From the NCBI GenBank assembly GCA_028692715.1, contig JAQUWU010000013.1, positions 25,883-89,882 of the forward strand: 64,000 nucleotides of DNA, written 5' to 3'. The notes under the pieces were generated by a model. It ran no database searches and was not told the origin of the DNA. It worked only from the letters and a program-made list of their open reading frames with translations. A program made the position numbers and the translations under genes. Positions 27,701 to 36,638 of this stretch are shown in pieces (positions within the stretch are counted from its first letter, which is position 1; each line of letters begins with the position of its first letter). The stretch comes from Paludibacter sp. GTDB lineage: Bacteria > Bacteroidota > Bacteroidia > Bacteroidales > Paludibacteraceae.

Positions 27701-27881
27701 TAATTTCACTGGTTAAACCAGTTAAATCAATATGAATACCAGCAAGAGGTTTACCTGTAGCCCCATTAACAACTTTGCCTTGAACCTTGAAAGTTACTTG
27801 ACTTATATTTTCAGCGGTGACTTTACCAGAACATATCAATAAGACAATTATTGCTATTACGAAAATTAATTTTTTAGTCAT
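24723..27881 (-). CDS. SusC-like TonB-linked outer-membrane transporter (second pair)
   Basis: 1052 residues. Signal peptide, then a carboxypeptidase-regulatory-like domain (VQGKVVNGATGKPLAGIHIDL, residues ~30-105), TonB plug (SNIYIRGLNSMNAGAMPLFVVDGIP), and a 22-strand barrel ending in an aromatic-rich C-terminus (PRIFSIGLSLGL). It imports oligosaccharides using TonB energy. The next upstream gene is a FAS1 lipoprotein 71 bases away. No FecR-type signalling domain is present, consistent with control by the HTCS at 39385. Confidence 0.94.
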   Translation of the reverse strand: MTKKLIFVIAIIVLLICSGKVTAENISQVTFKVQGKVVNGATGKPLAGIHIDLTGLTSEITNDDGSFTMVLPKNDVVLVVTGAGYAKKEVAIRGHEQLIIQLFEVGYKGSQKDIYTFDGKYHSSTYLPNTWSSISENTDLSVAETPDALFKGSLSGVNSIIRSGLPGNGSNIYIRGLNSMNAGAMPLFVVDGIPMENSNYSTSLIDNYFANPLSSIDVKDIESITVLKDGTSIYGVKGGNGVILIKTKKAKELKTTINAHLHTGINVEPVQFPVLNASEHKYLLAELIQRQNLDMSFAEMNTLPYFNTNKPVMQSWGYEGNPDYYRYNHETNWQDQIYQNSINQNYYLNVSGGDEVANYMLSLGFLNQKGTIINTGYQRFNTRFNAEVKLTNKSYFHTNMSYIFGTKNLVNEGSNIRFNPILSALTKSPFTSTHFYTEEGTPSPNVEDYDIFGNSNPYVLINNNLVENLNYRFLGNFLLGTKISKDLDLNMLLGINYNKGRERIFYSSTGIKYDQINNTDVRNESQHNVNRLLSLYLNAFANYNKQISIDHKIAANAGFRYQSNNAEDDYGRGYNSLSDDFKGIGYGDALLRRIGGSIGAWNWLSAYANLDYTISNRYLFNLAVSADGTSRSGENAPTMFLYPQVAAAWIVSSEKFMKELDWISLLKIRGSLGVSGNDEIGNNTAHRYYVSQNILGNYGMALGNLADTFLEPEKMTRMNGGFDFSIFNERINLGLDLYSNTISNMILQTTPDQRTGFSTSFSNAGKMRNTGVDISVNVRVFNTESFKWDLGLNVSHNKNLILNLSDEEFISEVLGANIQTKVGQPLGVFYGYETNGVYSTKSDAQADGLYEMHGLVQVPFGAGDVKFVNQTGGDNLIDENDRIIIGNPNPDLYGGITSSFKYKNWMLYANFLYSLGNDVYNYTRSQLEGLSTYNNQSLSTLTRWKKEGDITTLPMAILGDPMGNARFSDRWIEDGSYLRMKTLTIEYQFPQNLKLFVNQFTVFATAENLLTFTKYKGVDPEFAFGQSPLYYGIDPCVSAQPRIFSIGLSLGL

Positions 27882-27952
27882 ATTTTGTTATGTGAATTTT
27901 TATAATATATTAACAATACATTCAATTCTGAATGAAATACATAAAATCAATC

Positions 27953-29683
27953 TCAATCATTTGGATCAACAATTGGTTTAATTTTAAGATAATTGAGAAA
28001 CATTAATCCTGGATAACTGGTTCTAGTAAACGTATTTGTAACTAAAAATGTGGCTTTACCATATGTTGGACAGATGATTTGACTTCCCAAACCAAATGCA
28101 TCTACTTCTGTCAGAAGAGTAGCAGGTGTACCAAGCACAAAATATGAAGTTGCCTCTGTTTCGTTTACCGATTTTTTAAATCGTTTCAATATGGTTTCTC
28201 TATTTATACCAGCAGAATCAATGCCGCCCATACAGGTAAATGCACTAAAATTATTTGCGATATATCCATCTGCTGTGCGTTTTACTACAGACTCGCCCGG
28301 GAAACTCAACATCAATTTTTGGTGAATTGCTACAGGAATTGTATCATAAATTCTAACTTTTGCATCATTATAACCCAAGTCAATTCTCATTCCTACTAAA
28401 TGCGATGATACATCGTCATACGCATTCCATGCGATTTCATAAGATGTGGAATAGAGGGTTGGTTCATATTTCAAATAGCAATTTATAGCATTTGTACGGT
28501 TGTCGCCATCGTATCTGATTGAACCAGAAGATTGACTCACATCAACTAGTGAATCAGTCCCATTTATTGCAAACAAACGACGGGTAAAATTGTGAGTAAA
28601 AACGGTAACACCTTTGAGCAATATATCATTTCCACCCTTTGCCCACGATCTGTATCTTTCTAACCATGGATCCTGAGGATATCTTTCAACATAATCATTT
28701 GCATCAATAATTTGTTCTTTTATTTTATTTTGATATATTTTAATATCTGCCGCACTGACTTTATATACCATCCCGTTTGATGCCTGATAGCTTTCTTTGA
28801 TATTTGCAAAATCAATATCAACCAACACATTCTTTGTAGAAGGGAAACGTCCGGATTCAGTAATTTTTACACTACTTAATACAAGATCTCCGGTAATTTG
28901 ATTCAATATTTCTTTTTCCATTTTAACCACATCTTTCTGAAAGAAATACTTTTTGTATTTGTTTTTCAGAATATCGAATGCTGCGTTATCAATTAGTAAT
29001 ACAGTGAAATTCAGATTTTCATTATCGACCGGATAATTCGAAAGAAAATCATTTTGTGCTGTCCATATTGTATCGTAAATAGGTTTTCCATGTATATCAA
29101 CTCCTGTTTGAATACTTTTTTCGGTATCCATTACTTCACGAAACTCAGATTGGATGTATGAAACCTGATTATAATCTGATTGCTCTTTTAGGTATTCCCA
29201 AATATTTTTTCTAGGTAAAATTGATGCTTCAAGAATATGCACGATTCCATTCTTTCCAGTTAAGTTATGGTTAATAATTGTAGCACAGGATATTGTATTT
29301 TTGCCTACCGGGATATTCTTATTGTTGATCATTCGTACACTTTCAGTTTCGAAAGTGCTATCAGCTTTGATAAAATATTGTAAATATGCAATGTAATCCA
29401 TTATCCAGACTTTCATTTCTTCTACGTTGTCAATATTTAAATCTTTCAAAGCATCGTTGGTTGGAGCAAAAACAGTAATTGAATTTTCATTCTGAAGAAG
29501 TTTATCATATCCTGTTTTTTGCAATACATTTGTAAATATTGATATTTCAGGTTTTGACTGACATATTTCGAACAAATCTTTGTTGGAAGTGTCATTTCTT
29601 AGCTCTAACAGATCATCCCAGTTATTACAAGAATAAAAAAAACTAACAAATAGGAGAATCGATATTTTTATGGTTAATTTCAT
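27953..29683 (-). CDS. FAS1 (fasciclin) lipoprotein of the PUL
   Basis: 576 residues, lipoprotein Cys19 (SFFYSCNN). At least one clear FAS1 domain (residues ~40-180, with ITVFAPTNDALKDL and GIVHILEASILP) and a second weaker one (~190-345, FTVLLIDNAAFDIL, NGMVYKVSA). The C-terminal ~200 residues are a beta-rich domain without a name I trust. FAS1 domains mediate adhesion or glycan contact. The position between two SusCD pairs is where surface glycan-binding SusE/F-type proteins normally lie, so a ligand-capture role is inferred. Cell-surface location is likely from the lipoprotein signal. Confidence 0.78.
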   Translation of the reverse strand: MKLTIKISILLFVSFFYSCNNWDDLLELRNDTSNKDLFEICQSKPEISIFTNVLQKTGYDKLLQNENSITVFAPTNDALKDLNIDNVEEMKVWIMDYIAYLQYFIKADSTFETESVRMINNKNIPVGKNTISCATIINHNLTGKNGIVHILEASILPRKNIWEYLKEQSDYNQVSYIQSEFREVMDTEKSIQTGVDIHGKPIYDTIWTAQNDFLSNYPVDNENLNFTVLLIDNAAFDILKNKYKKYFFQKDVVKMEKEILNQITGDLVLSSVKITESGRFPSTKNVLVDIDFANIKESYQASNGMVYKVSAADIKIYQNKIKEQIIDANDYVERYPQDPWLERYRSWAKGGNDILLKGVTVFTHNFTRRLFAINGTDSLVDVSQSSGSIRYDGDNRTNAINCYLKYEPTLYSTSYEIAWNAYDDVSSHLVGMRIDLGYNDAKVRIYDTIPVAIHQKLMLSFPGESVVKRTADGYIANNFSAFTCMGGIDSAGINRETILKRFKKSVNETEATSYFVLGTPATLLTEVDAFGLGSQIICPTYGKATFLVTNTFTRTSYPGLMFLNYLKIKPIVDPND

Positions 29684-29746
29684 ATTTTATTTAATTTTGC
29701 AAATGATACTTTAGTTATTCATGCATTTAAATTTTTCACTTTTAAT

Positions 29747-31516
29747 TTAGTTGTTTGCATTACAATCTGAATATGGATATATTTCACAATCCTGCATTCC
29801 TTCATCTATCCATTTACCAGCCATATCAATTCTTGGCCAAATCTGATCTTCATCTACTGGAATAAACTGTACCATATCGTACCAACCTTCAGTTCCATCG
29901 TTTGTAGATTCAAGTCGTAGTATATGTCTTCCTGTAGTGTATACTTTTATCGTTCCTAATAAGTGCATACACATAATGCTTGAATACACTCCTGTGTATT
30001 GTTTCCAACCTTGCGAAAGTGCAACTTCAGGTTGAGTATTTGCTAAACTTGGCATATAATCACTCATTTTAAACACATATGGTAATACCTGATCTTCTTT
30101 ACCATCCTGTTTGAAAATAGTTTTCAGAATTGAACTTGATGTACGGCGGTAACCTAGCCAGACTTTATAGGAAATACCATCTTCACCCGTAATTTGATTT
30201 TTACCACCTACAAGCACAGGAGTTTTTAATTCCATCCAACCATTTAGTTTGGTTGACATACGAAATCTTAACCTATCATTATAGGTGTACATATCAGTAC
30301 CTAATGTTTTAGGCAAAGCCCATGAATCATAAACTATGGGTTGTGGTGATTTACCTCCCCATGTAATTTCTGATAAATCGCCGGGTAAGAATGTGGCACT
30401 ACCTCCTTTACGGAATATTTTTAAGGCCATAATTTCAGGTTGTTCAGCAATATCCCAATATACCCGATAAGCTGCACGGTTTTTAATAGTAATATTTCCG
30501 TTAATTTCGTGTACTACACCGTTAGAACATGAATAATTTGAATACTCGCTATCTTTCAGTAATGGAACACCTTCTTCTGTTACTTTTGGCATAATTAGTT
30601 CGTTAACAATAATACTATTCGATTTTGCCTTAAACATCAGCACCTGACCTTTTATTAATGATTCAATTGCTGAACTTCTCATTAAATCCAATGTATATTG
30701 TTGCCTGTTAATTCCATGATAACCAATATAATTATAAATAAGTGTATCGGAAACTACAGTTGGTGTATTTTTATGCAGTAATTCTAAAAGTTCTTCCTTG
30801 GAGTTGATTCCCGATTTGGCAAAGGCCTCATTGCTTTGAATAAAGAAAGTATAATTGCGGTTACTTTGAACTACAGAAAATGTATCAACCCAAGATGTTT
30901 CGCTGAAAAGCAATTTCATTAATGAGTATTCTGATTCTGGTAACGATTGTATCAAATCAGTTATTGTTTGAGTTGGTGGTGTTAATACCTTATCAATTAT
31001 GTGAATATACCCATTTGCACCATGTAGATTGGATGTAATAATATTAGCCTGTCTATTAATTAAATAAGTACTCTTGCCATAGATATTAACAGGTTTATTA
31101 GTAAGATATCTGTGGGCGAAATTTATTGTTGACAATCTGCCTTCTTCAAAATCAGAAGTCGGAATACTGTCCGGTATTAAATGAAATTTTATAATTTCAA
31201 CAGCTTCATCACTGCTTAAATCATTTACGCTTGATTTACCTATTGATTGTAAATAATTCTGAATTGCATTATTAGAGGGAACAAACAAAGTATAGTTTCC
31301 ATATGCATGAATAGTTCCTCTGAATTTTGCATAATCAATAATGGCTAAAAACTCTGACAATTCATTTTCTTCCAGGATTTCATCTATCATCTTTTCCTCA
31401 TAGATTTTATATGTAGTTTCCTGACCTTCCCTTTCACACGAAGTGAAAACAAATTGAACAGATAAAAAGATGATAAAAATCAGTAATGACATTAAATTAA
31501 ACTGACGTTTTCTCAT
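29747..31516 (-). CDS. FAS1 (fasciclin) lipoprotein with C-terminal beta domain
   Basis: 589 residues from the ATG at 31516 (MRKRQFNLMSLL...FTSCERE, lipoprotein Cys27); an ATG nine codons earlier is possible. Two FAS1 domains: residues ~40-190 (YTLFVPSNNAIQNYL, GYIHIIDKVLTPP) and ~195-350 (YTFFIQSNEAFAKSG, GVVHEINGNI). A C-terminal ~240-residue region contains ITWGGKSPQP and GWYDMVQFIPVDED, compatible with a carbohydrate-binding beta-sandwich (DUF5108-like, from memory). Its neighbours are SusD upstream (92 bases) and the FAS1 gene at 27953 downstream (63 bases). Probably a surface glycan-binding component. Confidence 0.78.
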   Translation of the reverse strand: MRKRQFNLMSLLIFIIFLSVQFVFTSCEREGQETTYKIYEEKMIDEILEENELSEFLAIIDYAKFRGTIHAYGNYTLFVPSNNAIQNYLQSIGKSSVNDLSSDEAVEIIKFHLIPDSIPTSDFEEGRLSTINFAHRYLTNKPVNIYGKSTYLINRQANIITSNLHGANGYIHIIDKVLTPPTQTITDLIQSLPESEYSLMKLLFSETSWVDTFSVVQSNRNYTFFIQSNEAFAKSGINSKEELLELLHKNTPTVVSDTLIYNYIGYHGINRQQYTLDLMRSSAIESLIKGQVLMFKAKSNSIIVNELIMPKVTEEGVPLLKDSEYSNYSCSNGVVHEINGNITIKNRAAYRVYWDIAEQPEIMALKIFRKGGSATFLPGDLSEITWGGKSPQPIVYDSWALPKTLGTDMYTYNDRLRFRMSTKLNGWMELKTPVLVGGKNQITGEDGISYKVWLGYRRTSSSILKTIFKQDGKEDQVLPYVFKMSDYMPSLANTQPEVALSQGWKQYTGVYSSIMCMHLLGTIKVYTTGRHILRLESTNDGTEGWYDMVQFIPVDEDQIWPRIDMAGKWIDEGMQDCEIYPYSDCNANN

Positions 31517-31607
31517 TATTACTTTTATTAATATTTTTTTCATGATAATGTATTATAATTGGTTAAGCTAAACTTCTTGATATTATAGGTTAGCCATTGA
31601 TTGTTTT

Positions 31608-33260
31608 TTATTTATAAAACTCATTTTGAACCAATTTACTATTTCTTTTTAGTTCATCCGCATTGATGGGTAGATAATGACTTCCAAAATTATTTAACCA
31701 CTTATTCTGAAGACTACCAACTTTTTCCGGTGATGTGCTTATTAATGACATATCTTCGAGATATTTCAAATTTTCAGGGCTGTAATTATTTCTTCGGGCA
31801 TGTCGTAAAACATCAAACCATCTTTTGCCTTCAAAACAAAATTCTCTGGCACGCTCCATAAGAATAGCTTTCTCGATTGTTTTTCCTTCAATTGAACCTG
31901 ATTGTTTATAAAAAGGATTTGATGTTTCTGTAGCATTTCTTATATTCCTGATTTCAAATAATAATGCCTGAGCATCGAGTAATTTGCTTTGATTATCACC
32001 TTCAATAATTGCTTCTTGTGCTAATGCTTCTGCTTTCATTAAAATCACATCAGCTAATCGATAAAAAATCCAATTTGTGTATGAAGATCCTTCATAACCT
32101 TCTAAACGTGTCTTTCCAATATGTTTCCATATATTCCCTGCAGAATTATATGAGAATTTTTCACTTCGTACATCATAATAATTTCTATCAATCAAAGATT
32201 CCGGAAAAAAAACCCCCCGCATGTTAGTCATATTTGGAAGAATTTGAGCTACATTACTTTTAGTAGAACCAAACCATGTGAAAAATGGATTTGACAATTT
32301 ATCATCCAAAGAATATTGTAATTCAAAAATACTTTCGGTACTATTACCTTCTCCATATACTTTTGTAAACAAATTATCAATATCACCTTCACTGGCAAAA
32401 TTTGCTGTATCAGATATCATTGTTGTCAAATTTTCATTGTACAATTTTTCAATACCAACAGAAATCAGTGAGAATTGACCTGATTCAATAATTTGATTAC
32501 ATTGGTAAATACAATTTGCATAATCGCTTTTCCAGAGATATAAGTCAGCTAATAAAGCTTTCATAGCCCATTTTGTAAACCGCCCTTTTGTAAATACAAC
32601 TGAATTATATGAACTCGGTAATGTGTTTTCTTGATCAATACGTTCTAAAGTTACTATTAATGAATCTACTATATCAGTCTGAGATGTTTGGGATACTAAA
32701 TAGTCCTGACTATCATATATACTAGCCTGTGTAATGTATGGTACGTCCCGAAAAGTTCTTAATAAATAAAAGTATGTTAAACTTCGGATACATTCAGCTT
32801 CGGCAATATATTGTTTCATAAGTTTTTCACTAAAAGACAAATCCTTTTTACGGGCAATTGGTGAAAACTCAATAACCGTGTTACATTGATTAATTGTACG
32901 ATAAAATAGCGACCAGTCAGTGTAAGTATTTAGTGTAGAGATCTCTCCCGTATTTAATTCTAGTAAATTTGGATCTTTTTGTGATTGTGTTGGTTGTACT
33001 ATTTGTAAAGGAGCAGCCATATCAGCTCTTAATTCACCCCAAACAAAATAACGTTTCACACAGTCATTAGCTTCAGATGAAGTACTTCCTCCTTTTAAGG
33101 ATATATAACAACCCATTAAACTCGAAAGCGTTTCTTCCTTTGTTTTCCAAAACTGATCGCGTATTACGCCATCTTCAGGTGGAACTTCAAGCCAATCTGA
33201 ACAAGATGTGAAAGTTAAAATTGCAATTAGAAGTATAATAATTGATTTTTGTGATTTCAT
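31608..33260 (-). CDS. SusD-like outer-membrane glycan-binding lipoprotein (first pair)
   Basis: 550 residues with lipoprotein Cys20 (LTFTSCSDWLEVPPEDG). SusD hallmarks are the N-terminal GVIRDQFWKTKEETLSSLMG, a TPR-like middle (MKALLADLYLWKSDYANCI) and the C-terminal ERAREFCFEGKRWFDVLRHAR. It pairs with the SusC whose stop lies 33 bases upstream. It is clearly different in sequence from the SusD at 22930, so the two pairs are not a recent duplication and may take different ligands. Confidence 0.94.
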   Translation of the reverse strand: MKSQKSIIILLIAILTFTSCSDWLEVPPEDGVIRDQFWKTKEETLSSLMGCYISLKGGSTSSEANDCVKRYFVWGELRADMAAPLQIVQPTQSQKDPNLLELNTGEISTLNTYTDWSLFYRTINQCNTVIEFSPIARKKDLSFSEKLMKQYIAEAECIRSLTYFYLLRTFRDVPYITQASIYDSQDYLVSQTSQTDIVDSLIVTLERIDQENTLPSSYNSVVFTKGRFTKWAMKALLADLYLWKSDYANCIYQCNQIIESGQFSLISVGIEKLYNENLTTMISDTANFASEGDIDNLFTKVYGEGNSTESIFELQYSLDDKLSNPFFTWFGSTKSNVAQILPNMTNMRGVFFPESLIDRNYYDVRSEKFSYNSAGNIWKHIGKTRLEGYEGSSYTNWIFYRLADVILMKAEALAQEAIIEGDNQSKLLDAQALLFEIRNIRNATETSNPFYKQSGSIEGKTIEKAILMERAREFCFEGKRWFDVLRHARRNNYSPENLKYLEDMSLISTSPEKVGSLQNKWLNNFGSHYLPINADELKRNSKLVQNEFYK

Positions 33261-33293
33261 ATATTTTATGATTTTCTTAAATTAAACAAAAAA

Positions 33294-36200
33294 CTAAAAT
33301 GCTAGATTCAAACCCAATGTAAATTGTTTAGCAACAGGAGTTCTGGAATTATCTTCGCCCGAGCTTAAATTAACTTCAGGATCCTGACCTGTATACTTTG
33401 TCCAAACAAATAAGTTATTTACAGTACCATATAGATACAGTTCTGTCAATCCAAGTTTCTTTAACGCATCCCGTTTGAAGTTGTATTTTAAGGTAAGTGA
33501 TTTCCATCTGACGAACGAACCATCTTCTACATAACGGCTTGATGCCAACCAATTGTAACCTCGATAGTCTCCATTATTTACCATTGCACGTGGTAGTAAA
33601 TCAGAAGGTGCATCTTCTATATTGTCATAAGGATGAGTCCAGCGTTTTAAAACAGCAGTACTCTGATTATTAAATCCATACATTGCCTCTAAATTCATAC
33701 GAGAAGAATTTTTAATATAATTGCCATATCTGAAAAAGAAAACTGTATTCAGAGTTAAATCTTTCCATCTAATAGAAGGTGTAAATCCACCAGTGAAAAG
33801 TGGATTTTTATCTCCTAACCAAACAATATCCTGATAATTTATATTCCCGTCATGATTAACATCAACATATTTTGCATCTCCTGGTTTGAACTGATAAGAA
33901 TAAGTTGGATATCCAAATCGCATATACACAGGCTGACTGTTACCATTAATATCTGTAGTGTATATTTTTTCATTGTTTGCATCGCGAGCAATTGTTTGAT
34001 CTTCGTTGAGATATACTCCATTGTAAATATATCCAAAAAATGAACCGACTGATTTATTCAAAACAATACGAGATAAATAACTTCCGGCTTGATCCCAGTT
34101 TCCACTTTCAAGACTTCGATATTGAGATATTTCTTTAATAACATTTTCATTACGAGCTACATTAAATGCAATATTTACCTTTAGCTCTTTTGTTTGAACC
34201 GGAGTGAAATTTACATTTATTTCCCAACCTCTGTTTTGTACAACTCCCTGATTTAATCCCACTTCTGTAAAACCAGAAGTGGTCGGTAACGATGCTTCAT
34301 CTGACCATTGATCCTGGACAGTTCGAGTATAATATTCACCTTCAATATTTAATTTATTTTTAAATGCCTGTAAATTAAATCCATAGTTCGTTGTAATACT
34401 CTTTTCCCAACGGAGTTCACTTAATTCAAGATTAGTAGAATAACTTGCCTGCTCACCTCCATAAGTCCATGAATAGGTACTATATCGGTTATAAAAACTT
34501 GCATCTGGAGCTTTTCCTGAAATTCCCCATGATGTACGAAGTGAAAAATCATCCAACCATTTCCAGTTTTTAAACCATTTCTCTCCGGATAAACGATAGC
34601 GTGCAGAAACTGCAGGAAATAACCCAAATCTATATTCTCGTCCAAAATTGGAACTTCCGTTTAAGTTCAGGTTACCGTAAATAATATATTTATCAAGTAA
34701 TGTATAATTAACATTTACATAACTTGATAATGATCTGCCACTACCAGAGCCAGAACTAATACTACCTCCCGGGGTAACTTTTGATAATATTGAGGGGTCG
34801 GTAAACCATTCATTTGGCAGATTGGTTGATTGAGATGAATATGAGAAACTTCTTGAAAAACCGATATTTGAACCGAGCATTGCTATTAATCTATGTTTTT
34901 TTTCATCTTCGAATTTTGGAGTGAAAAATAATCTGCTAATACTTGAGAATGAATATCCTTCTTTGTCTCCATCATTCGCTTTATTTGCTTCTCTTTCAGT
35001 CCAGAGTAATCCTGTTGCAGATTGAGGCAAGAACATTTTTATTTTATTATTCGATGTTTGGTATGAAACGTCTGAAGTAAATCGAAACAACTCGTTTGGA
35101 CGAAATGTAAGTGAAAGTTTTGGTAATATTACGTCAGCCGTTGTTGTGTACTGACCATACAATGCCATTGCAACAGGATTATACGAAGAAGGATAAGAAC
35201 CTTGTTTGTTGTCAACTGGAGTAAAAAAAGTAGGCGTTTGCTCTCCAAATTCATCAATATAATAAATGCTCATATTTGGCATTTTAGAATATGCGTGCCC
35301 CCGAACATTTTCGTAATTTTTCTCGGTAACTCCATGCGTAAAAGAAATATCGGCATGAAAATTCAGTTTGTCTGAAACAAAATAATCAAGATTTGTACGT
35401 GTATTAATACGATCAAAAGAGGTACCAAGTGTATTTCCATTGTTGTGAGAATATCCGGCAGAAATGGAGTATCTTAGCTTACTTGTACCACCACGTACAG
35501 CTAGGTCATATTGTTGTGAAAAAGTGGGTCTTTCAACAGCACTGAGCCAATCAGTATTTTGAGAATAATTATAGTAGTAAACAGGGTTATTTACATCGTA
35601 AGCAAATTCCGGATAAAGCAGTGGATCTAAAATAATTCCTGCATTTGCATTTGCTTCTAAAACCAAAGTAGTATATTCTTTGCCACTTAATGTAGGAATT
35701 CTGGAGGTAAGCGGGCTATAAGATGCTGTAGTACGAAAAGTTATTTTGGGGGGAGAAATACTCCCACGTTTTGTTGTAATTTGCAAAACACCATTTGCGG
35801 CTCTTGAACCCCATATTGCGTTTGCTGCGGCATCTTTTAATACTACAATTTCTTCAATATCATTAGGAGCGATATTGAGTAATTGTGAAAAATCTTCTTC
35901 GGTTGCTGTACTAAAATCAAATTGCCCTATTTCCGTCTCTAGTGGCACCCCATCAACAACAATTAACGGTTGGTTGTCACCTGAGATTGAAGTTGTTCCT
36001 CTGATTCTTATCGACATACCACTGCCTGGATCACCCGCATTTGCGACAATGTCAACGCCAGCCATTCTTCCCTGCATAGCTTCATCAATAGAGGTAACTT
36101 GCAGGTCACCAATATCAGCTGCTGATAGTTTACTTATTGCCATCGATATATCTCTTTCATCGATGTCCAATGCACCTACTGATTGTTTTTGTTTTGCAAT

Positions 36201-36539
36201 TATTGTTACTTCCTCTAATTTATTATTGTCATTTAGTTCAATTTTAAAATTTCTGTTTGTACCAATGATTATTTTTTTTTTCTGATATCCAACATAAGAA
36301 ACAGAAAGTGTATTTTTGGAATCATTTATAACCAAGCTGAAATTCCCATCAAAATTAGTTACAGTGCTGGAAATAATCCGGTTATCGCTATTTTCTTCTA
36401 CAACAGTTGCACCAATAAGGGGGAGTTTATCATTTGAAGCTATAACCGTCCCTCGTATTAATATTTTATCCTGAGCAGTTAATACTATGGATATAAAAAC
36501 AAATATTACTAAAAGAGTATTTTTTTTTGCGTTTTTCAT
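33294..36539 (-). CDS. SusC-like TonB-linked outer-membrane transporter (first pair)
   Basis: 1081 residues. Signal peptide (LLVIFVFISIVLTAQ), regulatory-like domain (IRGTVIASNDKLPLIGATVVEE), a TonB-box-like LEEVTIIAKQK, plug (SIRIRGTTSISGDNQPLIVVDGVPLE) and barrel ending VAKQFTLGLNLAF. It moves oligosaccharides into the periplasm with SusD. It is the second gene after the presumed operon promoter at ~39180, 99 bases after the large FAS1 gene. Confidence 0.94.
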   Translation of the reverse strand: MKNAKKNTLLVIFVFISIVLTAQDKILIRGTVIASNDKLPLIGATVVEENSDNRIISSTVTNFDGNFSLVINDSKNTLSVSYVGYQKKKIIIGTNRNFKIELNDNNKLEEVTIIAKQKQSVGALDIDERDISMAISKLSAADIGDLQVTSIDEAMQGRMAGVDIVANAGDPGSGMSIRIRGTTSISGDNQPLIVVDGVPLETEIGQFDFSTATEEDFSQLLNIAPNDIEEIVVLKDAAANAIWGSRAANGVLQITTKRGSISPPKITFRTTASYSPLTSRIPTLSGKEYTTLVLEANANAGIILDPLLYPEFAYDVNNPVYYYNYSQNTDWLSAVERPTFSQQYDLAVRGGTSKLRYSISAGYSHNNGNTLGTSFDRINTRTNLDYFVSDKLNFHADISFTHGVTEKNYENVRGHAYSKMPNMSIYYIDEFGEQTPTFFTPVDNKQGSYPSSYNPVAMALYGQYTTTADVILPKLSLTFRPNELFRFTSDVSYQTSNNKIKMFLPQSATGLLWTEREANKANDGDKEGYSFSSISRLFFTPKFEDEKKHRLIAMLGSNIGFSRSFSYSSQSTNLPNEWFTDPSILSKVTPGGSISSGSGSGRSLSSYVNVNYTLLDKYIIYGNLNLNGSSNFGREYRFGLFPAVSARYRLSGEKWFKNWKWLDDFSLRTSWGISGKAPDASFYNRYSTYSWTYGGEQASYSTNLELSELRWEKSITTNYGFNLQAFKNKLNIEGEYYTRTVQDQWSDEASLPTTSGFTEVGLNQGVVQNRGWEINVNFTPVQTKELKVNIAFNVARNENVIKEISQYRSLESGNWDQAGSYLSRIVLNKSVGSFFGYIYNGVYLNEDQTIARDANNEKIYTTDINGNSQPVYMRFGYPTYSYQFKPGDAKYVDVNHDGNINYQDIVWLGDKNPLFTGGFTPSIRWKDLTLNTVFFFRYGNYIKNSSRMNLEAMYGFNNQSTAVLKRWTHPYDNIEDAPSDLLPRAMVNNGDYRGYNWLASSRYVEDGSFVRWKSLTLKYNFKRDALKKLGLTELYLYGTVNNLFVWTKYTGQDPEVNLSSGEDNSRTPVAKQFTLGLNLAF

Positions 36540-36638
36540 ATATTTTACAAGATTATTAATAACAATGACAATAAATTTGGAGACAGGCTATATCTATTGC
36601 ATATTTTGTTGAATCCTAAAATTGATTTGTGTTAAATA

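Noticed and set aside
35746-36285. A 179-codon open frame on the plus strand
   Set aside because: It lies antisense to the plug region of a clear SusC gene, has a low-complexity Ser/Ile-rich product and no motif.
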